Positions 38,560 to 47,425 of a DNA stretch of 64,000 nt are shown here, piece by piece. The position numbers were made by a program, and so were the translations under genes. The DNA comes from Mucilaginibacter jinjuensis (lineage in GTDB: Bacteria > Bacteroidota > Bacteroidia > Sphingobacteriales > Sphingobacteriaceae): NCBI RefSeq assembly GCF_028596025.1, contig NZ_CP117167.1:4836001-4900000 (forward strand), read 5' to 3'. The notes below the pieces were generated by a model. It did not search any database and had not been told where the DNA came from. It saw only the letters and a list, made by a program, of their open reading frames with translations. The first letter of the stretch is position 1; each line of letters begins with the position of its first letter.

Positions 38560-38618
38560 AACTTAATAGATTAAAGCACCATTTGTAATAGTTTTTAATT
38601 TTTTTGTATTATTGACTC

Positions 38619-39266
38619 ATGAGTGTGGAACAACTGGAAGAGTATATTGCTGCTGATGACCTTGCGGGCATTAAAACCCTGCTAACCCAACATCCTGATC
38701 TTGCAACAAGCAGTACCAGTTATAATGTTTCGCCCCTGTTGCTGGCCTGTTATTTTAAGAAGCCACAATCGGCCGATGTGATACTCGGTTTTCTGAAAGA
38801 GATTAATTTATACGAAGCATCTGCCGTGGGTAAGTTTGATGCCGTGGCCTATTTAGTACAAACACATCCCGATGATGTTAACAGTTATGCACCCGATGGG
38901 TTTACGCCGCTTGGGCTTGCTGCTTTTTTCGGACACCTCGAAGTTGCCCGGTATTTGGTACTGAAAGGTGCCGATGTAAACCTGCCTGCCGACAATGGTT
39001 TTAGAGTTGCGCCCATACATTCGTCAGTTGCGGGTAATTTTACAGCCATAACCAAGCTGTTGATAGATAGCGGTGCCAATGTGAATGTGATACAGCAAGC
39101 AGGTGTTACTCCACTGCATAGCGCTGCCCAAAATGGCAATCTGGATATATTGATCATGCTTTTAGAAGCAGGCGCTTCTGTTGAGGCACGTATGGAAGGC
39201 GGCAAGCTCCCTGCCGATTTGGCCCGCGAGAAGGGTTTTACAGAAATTGCCGATATATTAAGCTAA
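38619..39266 (+). CDS. Ankyrin-repeat protein
   Basis: A 215-residue protein made largely of ankyrin repeats. Clear units are GFTPLGLAAFFGHLEVARYL, then VLKGADVN, APIHSSVAGNFTAITKLL, and GVTPLHSAAQNGNLDILIML followed by LEAGASVEA. No signal peptide is seen, so it is probably a cytoplasmic protein-binding scaffold. It is divergent from ftsK. The partner is unknown. Confidence 0.88.
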   Translation: MSVEQLEEYIAADDLAGIKTLLTQHPDLATSSTSYNVSPLLLACYFKKPQSADVILGFLKEINLYEASAVGKFDAVAYLVQTHPDDVNSYAPDGFTPLGLAAFFGHLEVARYLVLKGADVNLPADNGFRVAPIHSSVAGNFTAITKLLIDSGANVNVIQQAGVTPLHSAAQNGNLDILIMLLEAGASVEARMEGGKLPADLAREKGFTEIADILS

Positions 39267-39316
39267 ATCAAATTTGTATTTTTACGTGTTACATTTTTGA
39301 TACTAACCTCATAAGC

Positions 39317-39556
39317 ATGAAAGCTGAAAAAATGGTGATGCTCACCGGTAAAGAATACCAGGAAATTAAACGTAAGATTGATGAAGGCGAACCTTGCATT
39401 TACAATATCGGCTCATCATCAAAACCACAGATTATCCATGTGTTGAGCATATACCTGGATACCGACCCTGATTTTACACGTAATACCGGCCAGTTTGCCA
39501 AAATACATAACGATAAAGATGTACAGGTAAAAATTGAGTACGAAGAGCAGAACTAA
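39317..39556 (+). CDS. Small hypothetical protein, 79 aa
   Basis: Not recognised. Begins MKAEKMVMLTGKEYQEIKRK and is soluble and charged, with a central YNIGSSSKPQIIHVLSIYLD strand pair and an acidic end. It follows the ankyrin gene by 50 bases on the same strand and ends 22 bases before the convergent PspC gene. Confidence 0.65.
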   Translation: MKAEKMVMLTGKEYQEIKRKIDEGEPCIYNIGSSSKPQIIHVLSIYLDTDPDFTRNTGQFAKIHNDKDVQVKIEYEEQN

Positions 39557-39578
39557 AATCTGCTTTACTCAATTTCTA

Positions 39579-39800
39579 TTACAGATCGGTTACGCGGGTG
39601 TGTACACGCTTAACATAGTTGCGGATATCGAGCACAATACCGGCGAAGAAGTAAAATATAAGCGGGAAACCTACTGCCAAAAACGACGAATAGATAAAGA
39701 AAAGCCTGATTTTAGAGATAGACACGTTAAAGCGCTCGCCCAGGTAAGTGCAAACACCAAATGAATATCGTTCGAAAAAGGTTAATATCCGTTGTAACAT
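39579..39800 (-). CDS. PspC-domain membrane protein
   Basis: A 73-residue protein with the PspC fold: FGVCTYLGERFNVSISKIRL leads into a hydrophobic stretch (FFIYSSFLAVGFPLIFYFFA) that spans the membrane. PspC domains sense envelope stress in the Psp system, but no other psp gene is here. The start is 3 bases beyond the end of the DUF2851 gene, so the two are co-transcribed. Confidence 0.85.
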   Translation of the reverse strand: MLQRILTFFERYSFGVCTYLGERFNVSISKIRLFFIYSSFLAVGFPLIFYFFAGIVLDIRNYVKRVHTRVTDL

Positions 39801-39803
39801 CCT

Positions 39804-41090
39804 TTAAATCAGTTTTAATATCTTATTTCCAACGCTGCATTGCAGGCATTTCTTATAATTACAATAATTATTTTTTAGCTCCAGCAAAGCCTGGGTTTCA
39901 AAAGCAGTTTTTGTTTTAACGCCCAATTCTACAAAGCTACTAATAATTGAGTTGTCTTCGGCAGGTAATTGCTCCAATAACAGCAAACTACGGTCAATAT
40001 ACCGCTCTTGTTGGTGCAGCTTACCATAACTGAACAAAAATAACGCCAAACTATTGAGCAATAGATTATTAACAGAAATCAATCCCATTTCTTTAGATGA
40101 TGGTGCGCTCTCCACATCAAAACGGTAATGCGTTTCCCAGTAAGGGTTAACAGGGATATCGGTAAACAAATCGCGCAGCAGTTTTACGTCACTGATCTCG
40201 AGCACCTTAGATAACAGGTGATTTGATTTACTGATGAGCCCCGCAAACTGCGCCAGCCTGATGGTTGGAAAATTCAACGGGCGCAGCCGCAAAAACTTAA
40301 ACAGGTACTTGTCTATCGGCTCAAAGCCGTATTTCTTCCGCAGAAACTGGTATTCTGTTTTAAGCTGATTAGGATATTCGTCCTTAAAATCTTCTTCCAG
40401 AAAACCTGCTTGTCCGAATATTAAAGCCTCAATTTGCAGCGGGCTATTTTTGTGTTTACCGAGGATAACCTGTGGTAAAGATTTAGCCAGCATCTCGAAA
40501 GGCAGGGCATTGATTTTAAAACCAAAATTTGCAGCGAGGTGCTGATAAAAGGTTTCTTCCCAGTCGCCGGTGTTTTGTTTTAAGGTCTGGGCTACAAAGG
40601 CCGACTTCTTTTCCAGACGTTCTACCAATACTCTGGTCAGCCAGGTGCGCATCGTTAAATCATCAACGGTGTGGATCGCGCTTTCGCAGGGGATTATTTT
40701 TTGATCGCCGTAAACGAGGTTGTGGTAGCGGCTGTATAGTTCGGCAGGGATCCGGTGTTCCAGTTCGAGTGTGGGCATCAGGTTGCCTTCGGTTGTTTTA
40801 ACCGGGGCATCATCGCGGTAAACCACGTGGAGGATCACATTATCGTAAGCCTTATCCTGCTGATGATTGTGTTTATCCCAATCCGAAGCGGCTACATGAA
40901 TTTCTACATTACCTGCCCAAAGAGTATCACCAATCTTAATACGTGCCTGTTGAAAATCGGGGCCGGCATTGGTATTTTGCATGCCCGGGTTAATTACCTC
41001 GATTGTTTCGCCGGTGGTAGTTTGCAAAGAGTCCCGGTTGTACAACCGGAACTTCCATACATGGTATAAAAAATCTTCGGTAAAAAGCAT
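39804..41090 (-). CDS. DUF2851-family protein
   Basis: A 428-residue cytoplasmic protein of DUF2851, a family mostly confined to Bacteroidota with no known function. It opens MLFTEDFLYHVWKFRLYN and has INPGMQNTNAGPDFQQARI and GNVEIHVAASDWDKH, the conserved acidic/His cluster. It ends with Cys residues in NYCNYKKCLQCSVG, a possible metal or iron-sulfur site. The downstream neighbour is the PspC gene. Confidence 0.86.
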   Translation of the reverse strand: MLFTEDFLYHVWKFRLYNRDSLQTTTGETIEVINPGMQNTNAGPDFQQARIKIGDTLWAGNVEIHVAASDWDKHNHQQDKAYDNVILHVVYRDDAPVKTTEGNLMPTLELEHRIPAELYSRYHNLVYGDQKIIPCESAIHTVDDLTMRTWLTRVLVERLEKKSAFVAQTLKQNTGDWEETFYQHLAANFGFKINALPFEMLAKSLPQVILGKHKNSPLQIEALIFGQAGFLEEDFKDEYPNQLKTEYQFLRKKYGFEPIDKYLFKFLRLRPLNFPTIRLAQFAGLISKSNHLLSKVLEISDVKLLRDLFTDIPVNPYWETHYRFDVESAPSSKEMGLISVNNLLLNSLALFLFSYGKLHQQERYIDRSLLLLEQLPAEDNSIISSFVELGVKTKTAFETQALLELKNNYCNYKKCLQCSVGNKILKLI

Positions 41091-41136
41091 GATTAAGGGT
41101 TAGTATTTAACCTGCAATTTACCGAAATAAACCTAT

Positions 41137-41799
41137 TTACAAAGCCGGATTGGCAGCATATTCGGCCCAAAGTTCATCTAAAGTTTTGCCGGTCTGGTCC
41201 TTCCAAACGCTATCCACATAAGTATGCTCGCGCATTTGCTTATCCAATACTTTTACAATGCCTTTTTTGTGATGATTTTCAATCCACAGTAAAAAGCGGG
41301 CAGTAACACGGTAAGCATTATCGTAGTTAGACCCCGGTTTAAAATCGGCCAGGCTCCATTTGGCAGCTACATTATTAACGCCGAACTGGTTACGGGCATA
41401 ATCGGCAATACCTTCGGTTAACCAACCCGGGCCGTTGCTTTGGCCATAATCCTGCACAATGTGCATTACTTCGTGGGTAACCACATCAATATCTTCGGGC
41501 TTTTTGTGCATCCATTTACTGCTGATGCGTACGTGGGCGTTATCAGTTTCGGCAACACCGGCGTAAGCGGTATCAACCATCATAAATACTTCTTTGGCCG
41601 TTTTTTTATTGTATTCTTTAGCCAGTTCGGGGTATACTTTAAAGAAGGTACTGATTAGTTTTTCTTTAACCGCAGGGTCTAAATCAGGGTCGTTATTGGT
41701 AAATATTAATGTGTAGCCACCTTTTTTGGTAACTTCAGGGGTTTGAGCGAATGTGTTAATGCTAAATGCAAGGCACAGGGATAAGAGCAATGTTTTCAT
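41137..41799 (-). CDS. Secreted basic-secretory-protein (BSP) family peptidase
   Basis: A 220-residue exported protein (signal peptide cut after NTFAQ) of the plant BSP-like family. It has a zinc-type motif HEVMH at 109-113, followed by GPGWLTEGIADYARNQFG as in related peptidases. ATG 41799 gives a standard signal peptide; a GTG at 41805 would add two residues. It lies between the DUF2851 gene (same strand) and a divergent deacetylase. Substrate unknown. Confidence 0.85.
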   Translation of the reverse strand: MKTLLLSLCLAFSINTFAQTPEVTKKGGYTLIFTNNDPDLDPAVKEKLISTFFKVYPELAKEYNKKTAKEVFMMVDTAYAGVAETDNAHVRISSKWMHKKPEDIDVVTHEVMHIVQDYGQSNGPGWLTEGIADYARNQFGVNNVAAKWSLADFKPGSNYDNAYRVTARFLLWIENHHKKGIVKVLDKQMREHTYVDSVWKDQTGKTLDELWAEYAANPAL

Positions 41800-41922
41800 G
41801 GGCACAAATTAAGAATTATAAATAATGCCCCTGCTTACCAGTTTGTCACTTTTAGGTTAGAAGAGTGCATATTTAGTGACCGGCATCACTGCAATTTAAC
41901 ATTCAATTAACCAAATAACTAC

Positions 41923-41930
41923 TATGTTTG
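41923..41930 (+). promoter_or_regulatory. Promoter of the M20 deacetylase gene, -7 element
   Basis: TATGTTTG, an exact TAnnTTTG match 43 bases upstream of the ATG at 41974. Confidence 0.5.
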
Positions 41931-41973
41931 TACTTTATATACCATTGCATAGCGTTTACACGCTTTTACATTT

Positions 41974-43038
41974 ATGATCTACACTGATACATTATTTCAG
42001 GAGGCCGTACAGTTGCTGCGGCACTTAATATCAACCCCGTCTTTTAGTAAAGAAGAGAACCTTACAGCCAATATAGTTAACGCTTACCTGGAGCAGCATG
42101 GGGTGGAAACGCACCGTAAAATGAACAACATCTGGGCATGGAACAAGCATTTCGACCCGGCTAAGCCTACCATTTTACTTAACTCGCATCACGATACCGT
42201 TAAACCCAACAGCGGCTACACCCGCGACCCGTTTGATGCTAAAATTGAAGATGGCATCCTATACGGATTAGGCAGTAATGATGCAGGCGGTTGCCTGGTA
42301 TCATTAATCGCCACCTTCTTACATTTTTACGAAAAAGAGAACCTTAAATATAACTTCTGCCTAGCTGCTACTGCCGAAGAGGAAATTTCAGGCGTAAACG
42401 GTCTCGAACTTATTATCCCGGATCTGGGTCAGCTTGATTTCGGCATTGTTGGCGAACCCACCCTAATGCAACTGGCCATTGCCGAGCGCGGTTTAATGGT
42501 ACTGGATTGCACCGCCCACGGTAAAGCAGGACACGCCGCCCGTGAAGAGGGTGATAATGCCATTTACAAAGCCATTAAAGATATTGAGTGGTTCCGCAGC
42601 TACAAATTCCCTAAAGAGTCGGAAGTATTCGGGCCGATTAAAATGTCGGTTACGATTATCAATGCGGGCTCGCAGCACAATGTGGTACCTGCCGAGTGTA
42701 CTTTTACTGTTGACGTGCGCGTTACTGATGCTTACCGCAACGAAGAAGTACTGGAGATTATCCGCCAGCATGTAACCAGTGATGTTAAACCAAGATCGAT
42801 CCGCTTAAAGCCATCATCAATAGATAAAAACCACCCGATTGTACAGGCTGGTATTGCTCTGGGCCGTACCACCTACGGTTCGCCTACTACATCGGATCAA
42901 TCATTACTGGATATCCCATCTGTAAAAGTTGGCCCCGGTGATTCGGCCCGCTCACATAGTTCTGATGAGTTTATTTATGTGGATGAGATACGTGAAGGCA
43001 TTGAGCTTTATGTGAAGATGCTGGAGAGCATTAATTGA
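41974..43038 (+). CDS. M20 deacetylase, acetylornithine deacetylase (ArgE)-like
   Basis: A 354-residue M20/ArgE-DapE metalloenzyme. Metal ligands are in NSHHDTV (72-74), GSNDAGG and AATAEEEISG (the catalytic Glu cluster at 135-137). The dimerisation domain contains GKAGHAAREEG, and the last ligand lies in ARSHSSDEF. In Bacteroidota such genes usually act on N-acetyl- or N-succinylornithine in arginine synthesis. The presence of argH 6 kb away agrees, but other arg genes are absent, so specificity is inferred. Confidence 0.85.
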   Translation: MIYTDTLFQEAVQLLRHLISTPSFSKEENLTANIVNAYLEQHGVETHRKMNNIWAWNKHFDPAKPTILLNSHHDTVKPNSGYTRDPFDAKIEDGILYGLGSNDAGGCLVSLIATFLHFYEKENLKYNFCLAATAEEEISGVNGLELIIPDLGQLDFGIVGEPTLMQLAIAERGLMVLDCTAHGKAGHAAREEGDNAIYKAIKDIEWFRSYKFPKESEVFGPIKMSVTIINAGSQHNVVPAECTFTVDVRVTDAYRNEEVLEIIRQHVTSDVKPRSIRLKPSSIDKNHPIVQAGIALGRTTYGSPTTSDQSLLDIPSVKVGPGDSARSHSSDEFIYVDEIREGIELYVKMLESIN

Positions 43039-43077
43039 ATTTAGAGACAAGAAACAAGAGCCCAGAAAACAAGATAA

Positions 43078-43120
43078 GAAAGCCCTGCAATTCGAAATTG
43101 CAGGGCTTTCCTTTTTATTT
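43078..43120. terminator. Strong terminator downstream of the deacetylase
   Basis: Perfect 15-bp stem GAAAGCCCTGCAATT / AATTGCAGGGCTTTC with a 3-base loop, followed by a T-rich run. Confidence 0.92.
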
Positions 43121-43122
43121 TT

Positions 43123-43209
43123 GTCATTGCGAGCGATAGCGTGGCAATCTCGTCGCCAATGTTTATTCGACCTTTATAGCTACGAGATCGCTTCGTACCT
43201 CGCAATGAC
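43123..43209. repeat. Palindromic repeat, GTCATTGC type
   Basis: Ends GTCATTGCGAG and CTCGCAATGAC; inner arms GGCAATCTCGT and ACGAGATCGC. Related copies are at 50699 and 57508, and single arms at 1228 and 57835. Confidence 0.8.
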
Positions 43210-43248
43210 AAATTTTATATCTTGTTTCTGGGCTCTTGTTTCTTGACT

Positions 43249-44019
43249 CTACTCAAATAGCTCCTGCCCCTCCGTATAATACGTCTTCCTCGTACCATCA
43301 TTAATTAAAATCTTCTCCCCTTTTGGTGTTTCTTTTTTACGGGTATGATGCACCTGCAGAAAATCACGGAACTCGCCGCTGATAATATCCGGCTTGGCTT
43401 TTACAATCTCTTTTTCGGCATGGGTTAAAACGTGGTTGATGGATTTGGCCAGTACTTTAACCTTATCCTCGGGTATTTTATTGGCAACTGAGAATGGCGA
43501 GATCCCGGCATCGTAAAAAATTTCATCGGCATAAGCGTTACCTATCCCACGGATAAACTTTTGATCCAGCAGCAGGTTCTTAATCACCGTACGTTTCTTT
43601 TGCAGCTGGGCGAACAACCACTTGGCATCTACCGACTCATCCAATGCATCTGGAGCAGTTTTTTTCTCCGGGTCGAGCGTTGGTGTGGCGGCAGACTGGA
43701 AATCGGTTAGCGCAAGGCCTGTGCCGTCTTTAAAGTGTAGTTCAACTACTGTATATTTATTCGTGTTCTTATCCTCAAATAAAAACAGCTGACCGTGCAA
43801 CATTAAGTGCAACGCCAAAGTATGCTCACCAAAATCGAAATAAAGCTCTTTGCCTTCGCGGTAAACTGTCTTCAGTGTTTTATTGTGCAGGGCATGCTGC
43901 AATGCATCGGCAGAAACATTGAGCTTCTTGCTGTGCACTACAACTTCCTTTAGTGTTTTACCACCTAACTTTTTATCAAGGTTGCGGGCAAATACCTGCA
44001 GATCTGGCAACTCTGGCAT
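43249..44019 (-). CDS. Fpg/Nei-family DNA glycosylase with zincless finger
   Basis: A 256-residue glycosylase/AP lyase that removes oxidised bases. The N-terminus MPELPDLQVF carries the catalytic Pro2 and Glu3. The helix-two-turn-helix region reads LLLDQKFIRGIGNAYADEIF. The C-terminal finger keeps the shape (VHHTRKKETPKG...NDGTRKTYYTEGQ) and its Arg, but has none of the four zinc-binding cysteines, as in zincless NEIL1-type proteins. The stop codon touches the arm of a palindromic repeat. Lesion preference is unknown. Confidence 0.9.
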   Translation of the reverse strand: MPELPDLQVFARNLDKKLGGKTLKEVVVHSKKLNVSADALQHALHNKTLKTVYREGKELYFDFGEHTLALHLMLHGQLFLFEDKNTNKYTVVELHFKDGTGLALTDFQSAATPTLDPEKKTAPDALDESVDAKWLFAQLQKKRTVIKNLLLDQKFIRGIGNAYADEIFYDAGISPFSVANKIPEDKVKVLAKSINHVLTHAEKEIVKAKPDIISGEFRDFLQVHHTRKKETPKGEKILINDGTRKTYYTEGQELFE

Positions 44020-44045
44020 AATCGTTCTCTTTTAAGCAATAACAG

Positions 44046-47000
44046 CTATTGGCCGTTATTGCTTCCTAATATAGTAGAAAATTTGCCTTCGTAGTCTTTA
44101 AGTTCGCCTTCCAGTTTGTTGTTTAAAGCAAGCTGATTATTTTCTTTGGTCAAAGCCGCCATAGCGTTTATGAGCGATACCCCAATCTTCACATCCCGCA
44201 GGCTTACCGAATCTGAATTATCTTTTAGCTGACGGTAGTTATAATCGAGCTGATCTTTCACATAAGCATTCACATTATTCACGTACCTGTTGCCCATGCT
44301 AATATCTTTGAGATGATAGGCGGTATCGGCAATATAATATTTACGGGTAGCCACATCAATATAAGGCGTAAGCTGCGTTGGCATTACCTCATCATATTTG
44401 TGCAGCGCTTTTAATGCCATATCCGGGTGACCTTCGTTGATCAGGTTGTTAGACAGAACGATAAAGTTAGCCATCAGCATCGGGTAAAATACATCAACAG
44501 TTTGGCTATCGAGGTATTTGGCGCTTTTCATATTGCCCCATTTGTACTTGTTCACCATGTTATCGTACATCACGAGGGTATTGGTTTGCTCGCTTTCGTC
44601 GTCGGCAGGTTTTACTTCTTTTTTCAGTGGCAACAGGCGGTAAACCAAACCTTCTTTGTAGAGGTGCGGGCGCAGACCGATAATTTCTTCGTCCGTCATT
44701 GATGAGGCAAAGCAGATGGGGCGTTTCCAATCGTTATGTACCAAAATATCCATGATGCCCAATCCGGCTTTAGGGAGGTAATTCGATGGATATTCCCATT
44801 CAATCGTATCGGCAATTTTACTTTCCTGTGCGGCCGTAACCACGTGGTTATCCATCACCTGTTTTTTGTTAACAGTAAGTTTGAAGTTTTTGGTCGGCAT
44901 GTAATTTTCGCTGCTGCCATCGGTGTATTCCAGTTTAGAGCGTGGGTCGTCAGAAGTCATAAAATCAAACACTTCCTTCAACTCAACCGAATCGGGCAGT
45001 TTGGCATCGCTATAGCGGATATAATCGCGCACACCATCTTTAAATTTATCGTAAGGCATACTGATTGGTGCAGCATCGGCATCGTTCATTTTGTGCTTCA
45101 TCTGGCGCATATTCCATCCCGCCGAGAACAGGTTAACATTGATAATGCGCACATCCGGGCGGATCCCTTCAACCTCCTGATCGTACCACAATGGATAAGT
45201 TTCATTATCTGCCGAAGTAAATAAGATCGCATTTTTAGGGCATGAGATCAGGTAGTTGTAAGCCAGATCATGGGCCACTTTTTTGGTGGAGCGGTCATGA
45301 TCTTTCCACTCCTGTTTAGCCAGTAGTATAGGAACAACCAATAAACATAAGCCGATAGAAAGGTATGATGCAGTGCGCGCGTTCAATTTGCGCATCAGCA
45401 AATCGGCAATAGCCAGTACCCCCAACCCTATCCAAATGGCAAAGGCATAGAACGAACCTACGTACGAGTAATCGCGCTCACGGGGTTGCAGATTGTATTG
45501 GTTAACGTAAAGCACAATGGCAATCCCCATAAAAAAGTAAAGGGTAGCCAATACCAAAGCATCCTGCTTATTGCGTTTATATTGATAGATAATACCCAGC
45601 AAGCCAATAATCAACGGCAGCGCATAAAGCGGCGTATAGGTATTGCTCAGCATCACAGAATCTGGCAAATGTTTGCCATGATCGAGGATACCGCTGGTCC
45701 AATTACCGTTGATGCCGTGGGTGCTGGTCTGTCCGTCCTGCTCATTATACCGGCCCACAAAATTCCACATAAAATAACGGAAGTACATCTGGTAGATCTG
45801 CCAGCTAAACATCCAGGCCAGGTTATCGCTAAAAGTTGGCGTTTGGTTATCGCCCAGGCGCAACCATTGTTTATAAAACGAAACATCATTGGCATCAGTA
45901 CTAAACATACGCGGCATAATGGTATTATGGTCGTATATCAATTCTTGTTTTTTGCCCACTACTTCATAACGTTCGGTACCTTTACGGTACATGATTAAGC
46001 CGTCTTTTTGGTCGATAGCCTTGGCATCAAAGTATGGCCCATATAACAATGGCGGGGCAACGTATTGAATTCGCGACAGGTACTCGTTCAAAGCAAAAGC
46101 ATTATCGGGATGGTAATTATCCAGATTGGTATCGGCATGCGCCCGGATAGGGATCATGGTAAAAGAACTGTAGCCGAAATAAATAAACGCCACACAAACC
46201 AAAGCCAGGTTAAGCGCCGGTTTATGTTTGCGGATACTGTATACAATGCCATAAGCAAGCGCACCAATTAACACAGTTAAAAATATCAAGGCACCGGTAT
46301 TAAATGGCATACCAAGCGTATTCACCGCAAACAGATCAAAGTAACCGGCAAACTTTACAGTGTATTGGATAATGCCAAACTGTACAAAGGCCAGCAATAC
46401 CACGCCCGCTAAAAAGGCAATCACCGTATTTTTAACATTGATTTTATTATACCTGCGGAAATAATAAATAAGCGTAAGCGCTGGTATAGTTAACAAATTA
46501 AGCAGGTGGATACCTACCGATAATCCCATAATGTAAGCAATAAAAACCAACCAGCGGTCGGCACCGGGTTCATCGGCGCATGCTTCCCATTTAAATATTG
46601 CCCACAGAACCAGTGCGGTACAAAGCATGGCCGGCGAAAACACTACCGTTTCAACAGCCGAAAACCAGAAGCTATCAGTATAAGTAAAGCCGAGAGCACC
46701 AACCAACCCGGCTCCCATAACCATAATAATTTGGGTGGTGCTTAACTGTTCGCTACGCTTGATGAGCAGCTTCTTGGCCATTGCAGTAATAGTCCAAAAC
46801 AGAAACATAACAGCCGCACTGCTCGATAGTGCAAAGCCCGTATTGGTAAAGTAAGCCACCTTACTTTTATCGCCCATACTTAATAGCGAGAAAACCTTAC
46901 CCAGCATGGCAAACAAAGGATAACCCGGCTGGTGCGATACCTGCAAACGGTACGCGCAGGAAATAAATTCGCCGCAATCCCAAAAACTTACGGAAGGTTC

Positions 47001-47078
47001 TAAAGTTAAAATATAAGTTGTGGCCGCAACAATAAAGCAAAGCCAGCCCAACAGGTTATTGATTTTTTGATAGCTCAT
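44046..47078 (-). CDS. DUF2723 polytopic membrane protein (putative glycosyltransferase)
   Basis: A 1010-residue protein of DUF2723 (TMEM260-like), a family linked to protein O-mannosylation. About a dozen membrane helices occupy the first 600 residues. The first loop has EPSVSFWDCGEFI with acidic residues typical of GT-C enzymes, and HQPGYPLFAMLGK follows. A soluble C-terminal part of about 400 residues is rich in charged repeats. ATG 47078 (MSYQKINNLL) is chosen because the earlier start at 47168 adds a basic, non-conserved stretch. It lies 26 bases upstream of the fpg-like gene on the same strand. Confidence 0.85.
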   Translation of the reverse strand: MSYQKINNLLGWLCFIVAATTYILTLEPSVSFWDCGEFISCAYRLQVSHQPGYPLFAMLGKVFSLLSMGDKSKVAYFTNTGFALSSSAAVMFLFWTITAMAKKLLIKRSEQLSTTQIIMVMGAGLVGALGFTYTDSFWFSAVETVVFSPAMLCTALVLWAIFKWEACADEPGADRWLVFIAYIMGLSVGIHLLNLLTIPALTLIYYFRRYNKINVKNTVIAFLAGVVLLAFVQFGIIQYTVKFAGYFDLFAVNTLGMPFNTGALIFLTVLIGALAYGIVYSIRKHKPALNLALVCVAFIYFGYSSFTMIPIRAHADTNLDNYHPDNAFALNEYLSRIQYVAPPLLYGPYFDAKAIDQKDGLIMYRKGTERYEVVGKKQELIYDHNTIMPRMFSTDANDVSFYKQWLRLGDNQTPTFSDNLAWMFSWQIYQMYFRYFMWNFVGRYNEQDGQTSTHGINGNWTSGILDHGKHLPDSVMLSNTYTPLYALPLIIGLLGIIYQYKRNKQDALVLATLYFFMGIAIVLYVNQYNLQPRERDYSYVGSFYAFAIWIGLGVLAIADLLMRKLNARTASYLSIGLCLLVVPILLAKQEWKDHDRSTKKVAHDLAYNYLISCPKNAILFTSADNETYPLWYDQEVEGIRPDVRIINVNLFSAGWNMRQMKHKMNDADAAPISMPYDKFKDGVRDYIRYSDAKLPDSVELKEVFDFMTSDDPRSKLEYTDGSSENYMPTKNFKLTVNKKQVMDNHVVTAAQESKIADTIEWEYPSNYLPKAGLGIMDILVHNDWKRPICFASSMTDEEIIGLRPHLYKEGLVYRLLPLKKEVKPADDESEQTNTLVMYDNMVNKYKWGNMKSAKYLDSQTVDVFYPMLMANFIVLSNNLINEGHPDMALKALHKYDEVMPTQLTPYIDVATRKYYIADTAYHLKDISMGNRYVNNVNAYVKDQLDYNYRQLKDNSDSVSLRDVKIGVSLINAMAALTKENNQLALNNKLEGELKDYEGKFSTILGSNNGQ

Positions 47079-47271
47079 GAGGCATAAGTGTTTAGTTTCG
47101 AACACTAATATCCGGCTTAAATTAATGGGATGTATGGGCCTTAACTTCCGTTTAACATTTCTTAACAATATTTAACGCTTTGAGAGAGAGGCAAGAAACA
47201 AGATGCAGGAGACAAGACTAACTTCCTCTATTTATCATTGCCTTACTAATAACACAGTGGGTATAAACTTT

Positions 47272-47360
47272 GTCATCCAGAGCGATAGCGAAGGATCTTC
47301 TTCGCTGTGTAGAGCAGTTAATGCTTATCGAAGAAGATTCTTCACTGCGTTCTGAATGAC
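47272..47360. repeat. Palindromic repeat, GTCATTCTGA type (copy 2)
   Basis: Arms GTCATCCAGAGCGATAGCG / CACTGCGTTCTGAATGAC and inner GATCTTCTTCG / CGAAGAAGATTC. Confidence 0.8.
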
Positions 47361-47412
47361 AAAGTAGGGGTCTTGTTTCTTGCATCTTGTTTCCTGTCTC
47401 TATCTTATAACC

Positions 47413-47420
47413 TATCTTTG
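47413..47420 (+). promoter_or_regulatory. Promoter of the YwbE-type gene, -7 element
   Basis: TATCTTTG, an exact TAnnTTTG match ending only 5 bases before the ATG at 47426. Transcription would begin at or next to the start codon, giving a leaderless or nearly leaderless mRNA. Confidence 0.55.
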
Positions 47421-47425
47421 CCCTC

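Larger units (their letters stand above)
43043..43250. repeat. Nested palindromic composite between argE-like and fpg genes
   Basis: Outer arms of the CAAGAAACAAGA type (43043-43076 and 43218-43250) form an imperfect inverted repeat of about 33 bp. Inside lie a terminator hairpin (43078-43110) and a GTCATTGC-type palindrome (43123-43209). The right outer arm runs up to the stop codon of the glycosylase gene. Confidence 0.75.
47079..47425. repeat. 347-base gap filled by a nested palindromic composite
   Basis: CAAGAAACAAGA-type outer arms at 47186-47218 and 47371-47401 pair over about 31 bp with few mismatches. They enclose a GTCATTCTGA-type palindrome (47272-47360, ends CTTTGTCAT and ATGACAAAG). 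No gene is supported. The right arm ends just before the promoter of the YwbE-type gene. Confidence 0.75.

Noticed and set aside
44736..45998. Plus-strand frames of 160-170 codons
   Set aside because: They are antisense to the DUF2723 gene, and their composition is what the reverse complement of membrane-helix codons produces.
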